From Vibrio tubiashii (GTDB lineage: Bacteria; Pseudomonadota; Gammaproteobacteria; Enterobacterales; Vibrionaceae): a stretch of 64,000 nucleotides of DNA. The notes below the pieces were generated by a model. It searched no databases and was not told where the DNA came from. It worked only from the letters and a program-made list of their open reading frames with translations. The stretch lies in the NCBI RefSeq assembly GCF_028551255.1, contig NZ_CP117030.1, positions 1,585,312 to 1,649,311 of the forward strand. The letters are read 5' to 3'. Shown piece after piece: positions 60,955 through 64,000 of the stretch (position 1 is the first letter of the stretch; each line of letters begins with the position of its first letter). Both the position numbers and the translations under genes were made by a program.

Positions 60955-62952
60955 ATGACTGCAATCAAAGACTATTTTTCCAATTTGTTCGCGTTATCCG
61001 CTAAGTCTAATCATCGTTATGGTGTCGTCTTACAAGGTAGTGAACATTGGCAGACGCAATGCCTCGATACGCTCCTTTCTTTGGTTGCGAGTAAGGAGGT
61101 TTTCTTCCTAGGAGGTGGCAGTAAGCGTGAAGTTGAAAAGCATGTCGGTTACAAGAAAGGCCAACAACTCTTAGGGCAGGAATGCCTATTGTTGTGCTGT
61201 GATTTTCGAGATGGGTTTGACGCCAATAGTTTCACTGCCGCAACAGGCTGTGTCAAAGGTGGCGGACTGGTGATTGTTCTACCAGAGCAAACTAGCAATC
61301 CAACGCTCGCTCACAGATGGCTAGAGAACGCTTTTCACAATCTCATTGTTGTTGAGGAGGGGGGCGAGCTATCAATCCCTCAGAGTCGAGAGTATCAAGC
61401 GCATGATAAGTTCGACCAGCAAAACCAAGCCATTGAGAAAATCCTAAAAGTCGTCGAAGGGCATCGCAAGCGTCCGCTTGTGATGACAGCCGATCGTGGT
61501 AGAGGAAAAAGCAGTGCGCTAGGTATTGCAGCTGCGAAACTGATGCAAGAGCGCTCTATTCATATCGTGGTGACGGCGCCGAGTTTAGCCACCGTGCAGC
61601 CAGTTTTCGAGCATGCTCAACGGCTGTTACCTCAAGCTACTGCAGATAAAGGTCGAATTCAATTTCAGCAATCAGTGCTAGAGTTTGTCGCCCCCGATGA
61701 ACTGCTTCGCAGCCAGCAAGCGTGTGATTGTCTGTTTGTCGATGAAGCATCTGCTATCCCAATCCCGATGTTGAAAACCATGGTTGAGCAGCATCATCGC
61801 GCTGTTTTCTCTACCACGATTCATGGTTATGAAGGATGTGGCCGAGGCTTTACGGTTAAGTTCCAAACTTGGCTCAAGCAGCAACGTCCAGGCGCACAGT
61901 TTTTCCATCTAGATGCGCCTATTCGCTGGAGTGCAGGAGATCCGCTTGAGCAATGGCTTTTTGATGCCTTCTTATTAGATGCTGACTTGTCCGATGTGAA
62001 ACAGCCAGCTTCGTTGAATCCACTTATTCAGCTCGATAAGCAGATGCTTGTCGAGCAGCCTTCGATTCTAAGAAGGTGCTTTGCGTTATTGGTGAACGCT
62101 CATTATCAGACCTCACCCAATGACTTAATGTTGTTGCTAGAAGATGATGCGATACAGTTGCACGCGATATTGGATAATGACCAATGCCTTGGTTGCATGC
62201 TTGCGGTAGAAGAGGGGAGGTTATCTCCGGAATTGGTCGAGCAAGTTCAGTTAGGAAAGCGTCGTCCCCGAGGGCATCTAGTTCCTAGCCTTTTAGCTAA
62301 TCAACTGGGTATCACTGAGGCCGCTCTTCTATCGAGCCAAAGAGTCATGCGTATCGCTGTTCACCCAAGTATGCAGAGAGCAGGCATCGGCAAGGGGATG
62401 GTCAAGCAACTTATCCAGAATAGGGGTTATGATTTCTGCTCCACCAGCTTTGGTGCCACTTCGGAACTGGTCGATTTTTGGCGTAGCTGTGGTTTTGTTC
62501 CCGCTAAGCTAGGCAGTCAAAGAGAGCAGGCGAGTGGGACATACTCACTGGTCATGGTGAATGGTGGTCTAGATTGGTGTCATCAGGTAGAGGATTACTT
62601 TGACCTCTCTTTTCAATATGCCGTGAGTGAAACTTACCGTGAACTTGAGATTGAACTTGTCCGTAGTTTACTCACAAAAGATAATGCTTCCGTTGAAAAG
62701 CCTAACTTGAATAGCCTAGTAAAAAATTATTGTCACGGCGGAGCGAGCTTCGATAGCGTTGCGCCGTTGCTTGATCTATGGTGGAAACAATCACCCCATG
62801 CTCTCGCAAGCATGAGTGATTTGTTCATTCGAAAAGTGGTTCAACGTAGAGACTGGCAATGGTGTGCAAAGGAGTTTGGTTTTGCAGGGAGTAAGCAAAT
62901 CGAACAAGAGTTTAGAGCTCAACTTCTTACCTCAATCAGTAGTGGCAGCTAG
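60955..62952 (+). CDS. tmcA: tRNA(Met) cytidine acetyltransferase TmcA
   Basis: This 665-residue enzyme forms N4-acetylcytidine at the wobble position of elongator tRNA-Met, using acetyl-CoA and ATP. The order of domains is an N-terminal DUF1726 (about 1-115), a helicase-like ATPase (Walker A ADRGRGKS at about 179-186 and Walker B FVDEASAIPIPML around 265), a GNAT domain (MRIAVHPSMQRAGIGKGMVKQL, about 465-485), and a C-terminal helical tRNA-binding part. The length matches E. coli TmcA (671). It lies 92 bases after parB2 behind a terminator and has its own promoter. Confidence 0.95.
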   Translation: MTAIKDYFSNLFALSAKSNHRYGVVLQGSEHWQTQCLDTLLSLVASKEVFFLGGGSKREVEKHVGYKKGQQLLGQECLLLCCDFRDGFDANSFTAATGCVKGGGLVIVLPEQTSNPTLAHRWLENAFHNLIVVEEGGELSIPQSREYQAHDKFDQQNQAIEKILKVVEGHRKRPLVMTADRGRGKSSALGIAAAKLMQERSIHIVVTAPSLATVQPVFEHAQRLLPQATADKGRIQFQQSVLEFVAPDELLRSQQACDCLFVDEASAIPIPMLKTMVEQHHRAVFSTTIHGYEGCGRGFTVKFQTWLKQQRPGAQFFHLDAPIRWSAGDPLEQWLFDAFLLDADLSDVKQPASLNPLIQLDKQMLVEQPSILRRCFALLVNAHYQTSPNDLMLLLEDDAIQLHAILDNDQCLGCMLAVEEGRLSPELVEQVQLGKRRPRGHLVPSLLANQLGITEAALLSSQRVMRIAVHPSMQRAGIGKGMVKQLIQNRGYDFCSTSFGATSELVDFWRSCGFVPAKLGSQREQASGTYSLVMVNGGLDWCHQVEDYFDLSFQYAVSETYRELEIELVRSLLTKDNASVEKPNLNSLVKNYCHGGASFDSVAPLLDLWWKQSPHALASMSDLFIRKVVQRRDWQWCAKEFGFAGSKQIEQEFRAQLLTSISSGS

Positions 62953-62974
62953 ATTCGTCCTTTCGTCCTCCCGA

Positions 62975-62987
62975 TTTACACTGTAAA
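62975..62987. repeat. parS2 centromere site, copy 5
   Basis: TTTACACTGTAAA, first of a cluster of three 44 and 23 bases apart, 2 kb from parB2. Confidence 0.92.
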
Positions 62988-63018
62988 AGAGTGATGCTCT
63001 CACAAACAGCTTTAAGAA

Positions 63019-63031
63019 TTTACAGTGTAAA
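63019..63031. repeat. parS2 centromere site, copy 6
   Basis: TTTACAGTGTAAA, a perfect consensus match, 44 bases from copy 5. Confidence 0.92.
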
Positions 63032-63041
63032 CAACCACTTT

Positions 63042-63054
63042 TTTACACTGTAAA
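63042..63054. repeat. parS2 centromere site, copy 7
   Basis: TTTACACTGTAAA, a perfect consensus match, 23 bases from copy 6 (about two helical turns, so on the same DNA face). Confidence 0.92.
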
Positions 63055-63311
63055 TTGAATACGCCTAAACAAGGCTCATCAAAATTGATTCAATCCTAGT
63101 AAAAAAGTCACATTTTTTTGCATCAATGTAATTCGATGTAATTATCTAAAAAATATAGATAAACTCATTTTACTTAAGATATTTCCACATAAACTCTGTC
63201 CTTTTACGTATATCAGTAACTTGCGAATTAATGATTCCTTCCTACACTCATTCTTAGGCAACATGCTTAATATCGGCTAGGAATAATAACAAAGCAGTTA
63301 AGGTTGAAAAC

Positions 63312-63596
63312 ATGGAATGTTTGTTACCTGAGTCAGTAGATATTTCTACAGTGCTCGACTCCGCAACTCAATACAAAACGTGGCTTGGCCAAGACAACCA
63401 ACTTAGCATAGATGCGTCGCACGTTAGCCGCGTTGATGCCGCAGGTATACAGGCGCTGGCGTCATTATTCCTCTCTGCCAAATCCAATCAGATAGACATT
63501 CAATTAGTACAACCTACTCCGTCACTGATCGAAGCTATTAGTACACTTGGACTGGATGATCAGTTTGATATGAGCACCGAAGTTGGAGAACTGTAA
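63312..63596 (+). CDS. STAS-domain protein, likely chemotaxis cluster accessory
   Basis: This 94-residue single STAS domain has VDISTVLDSATQYKTWLGQDNQLSIDASHVSRVDAAGIQALASLF and ends with a regular STAS helix. The usual phosphorylatable serine of anti-anti-sigma STAS domains (DSSG) is replaced here by Ala in VDAAG, so it is not regulated that way. It lies 2 bases before cheY, a layout found at the head of Vibrio chemotaxis operons on chromosome 2. The ribosome binding site is weak (AAGGTTG). It may bind a CheA or methyl-accepting protein, which is unproven. Confidence 0.85.
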   Translation: MECLLPESVDISTVLDSATQYKTWLGQDNQLSIDASHVSRVDAAGIQALASLFLSAKSNQIDIQLVQPTPSLIEAISTLGLDDQFDMSTEVGEL

Positions 63597-63598
63597 AT

Positions 63599-63958
63599 AT
63601 GACTAAAATTCTAGCTGTGGATGATTCCGTCTCAATTCGTCAGATGGTGAGTCACACTTTGCGTGATGCTGGGTATGACGTTGAAACCGCAAACGATGGG
63701 AAAGATGCGTTAAGCAAAGTGACTACATCCAAATTTGATGTGGTGATATCCGATGTCAACATGCCAAATATGGGAGGCTTCGAGTTAGTCAAAGCACTGC
63801 GCGAAAAACCTCAATACAAATTTATCCCGATTCTGATGCTGACGACAGAAACCAGTACAGATAAAAAACAACAAGGTAAGTCTGCGGGAGCAACTGGTTG
63901 GTTAGTGAAGCCGTTTAACCCAGATACGCTATTAAAAACACTAAAACGCGTCATCTAA
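63599..63958 (+). CDS. cheY: CheY-like response regulator
   Basis: This 119-residue single receiver domain keeps the full CheY active site: acidic pair D8/D9, phospho-acceptor D52 in VVISDVNMPNMGG, T82/T83 and K104 in WLVKPFNPDT. It has no output domain, so it acts by binding a partner such as a flagellar switch or another sensor protein. It is preceded by the STAS gene (2 bases) and probably followed by cheA outside the window, judged from the usual Vibrio layout and the ribosome binding site-like GGTGAGG near the right edge. Confidence 0.93.
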   Translation: MTKILAVDDSVSIRQMVSHTLRDAGYDVETANDGKDALSKVTTSKFDVVISDVNMPNMGGFELVKALREKPQYKFIPILMLTTETSTDKKQQGKSAGATGWLVKPFNPDTLLKTLKRVI

Positions 63959-64000
63959 ACGGTTTTTTCTCACAGCAACGTCAATTGGTGAGGCTACAAT

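Larger units (their letters stand above)
62953..63311. other. Intergenic region, 359 bases, with three parS2 sites
   Basis: Between tmcA and the STAS gene. Holds parS2 copies at 62975, 63019 and 63042 and an inverted repeat TTATCTA/TAGATAA at 63142-63162. The promoter of the STAS-cheY unit must lie in its second half, which is AT-rich. Confidence 0.55.

Overview
The window is from a gamma-proteobacterium of the genus Vibrio, and it spans the origin region of the second chromosome. The diagnostic evidence is RctB, the initiator unique to Vibrionaceae chromosome 2, transcribed away from an iteron-rich ori2 (57.4-58.7 kb). On the other side are a P1-type ParA2/ParB2 pair and seven perfect copies of the chromosome-2 centromere motif parS2 (TTTACANTGTAAA). 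Many other genes are also typical of Vibrio. No insertion sequence, integron, CRISPR array, rRNA or tRNA gene was seen.

Layout. 0-8.3 kb: the end of an unknown gene, a Tat-exported PhoX-type phosphatase, a 27-residue basic peptide gene, a DctPQM TRAP transporter, and an IclR regulator followed by an arginase-fold protein without metal ligands. 8.5-17.1 kb: an orphan membrane-fusion protein with a TetR regulator, a 6-phospho-beta-glucosidase, a universal stress protein, a nitroreductase/monooxygenase/LysR group, an exported amidohydrolase and a TrmY-like SPOUT methyltransferase. 17.2-27.2 kb: a glyoxylate/glycerate locus (garK, GntP permease, CdaR regulator, garR, hyi, gcl, and divergent malate synthase and glcG). 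Glyoxylate is either condensed to tartronate semialdehyde and carried to 2-phosphoglycerate, or condensed with acetyl-CoA to malate.

27.3-36.6 kb: MarR with a divergent EamA exporter sharing twin operators, a YedK-type abasic-site protein, an AlkD glycosylase, an MFS carrier, a NifX-like/NqrM-like/DUF134 module under a 28-bp palindrome, and small enzymes. 36.6-45 kb: a complete L-ascorbate (ula) regulon with a fused UlaA-UlaB permease and a YbhA-like phosphatase inserted in the operon. 45-55 kb: a leucine-rich-repeat protein kinase, HxlR/bicupin, SDR, LysR/DUF2798, a Sel1-LprI protein, YebC, two small proteins, and a Fur-boxed pair of Dpp/Opp-type ATPases without permeases.

55-64 kb: rctB, ori2, parA2, parB2, tmcA (tRNA-Met wobble acetylation), a cluster of three parS2 sites, and a STAS plus CheY pair that probably begins a chemotaxis operon.

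The most notable signals beyond ordinary annotation are: a second cluster of four RctB-type iterons at 54.6-55.1 kb, partly inside a coding sequence, with an inverted pair; a parS2 site that forms the stop codon of a LysR gene; the NifX/NqrM-like module; and several unassigned palindromic operators.
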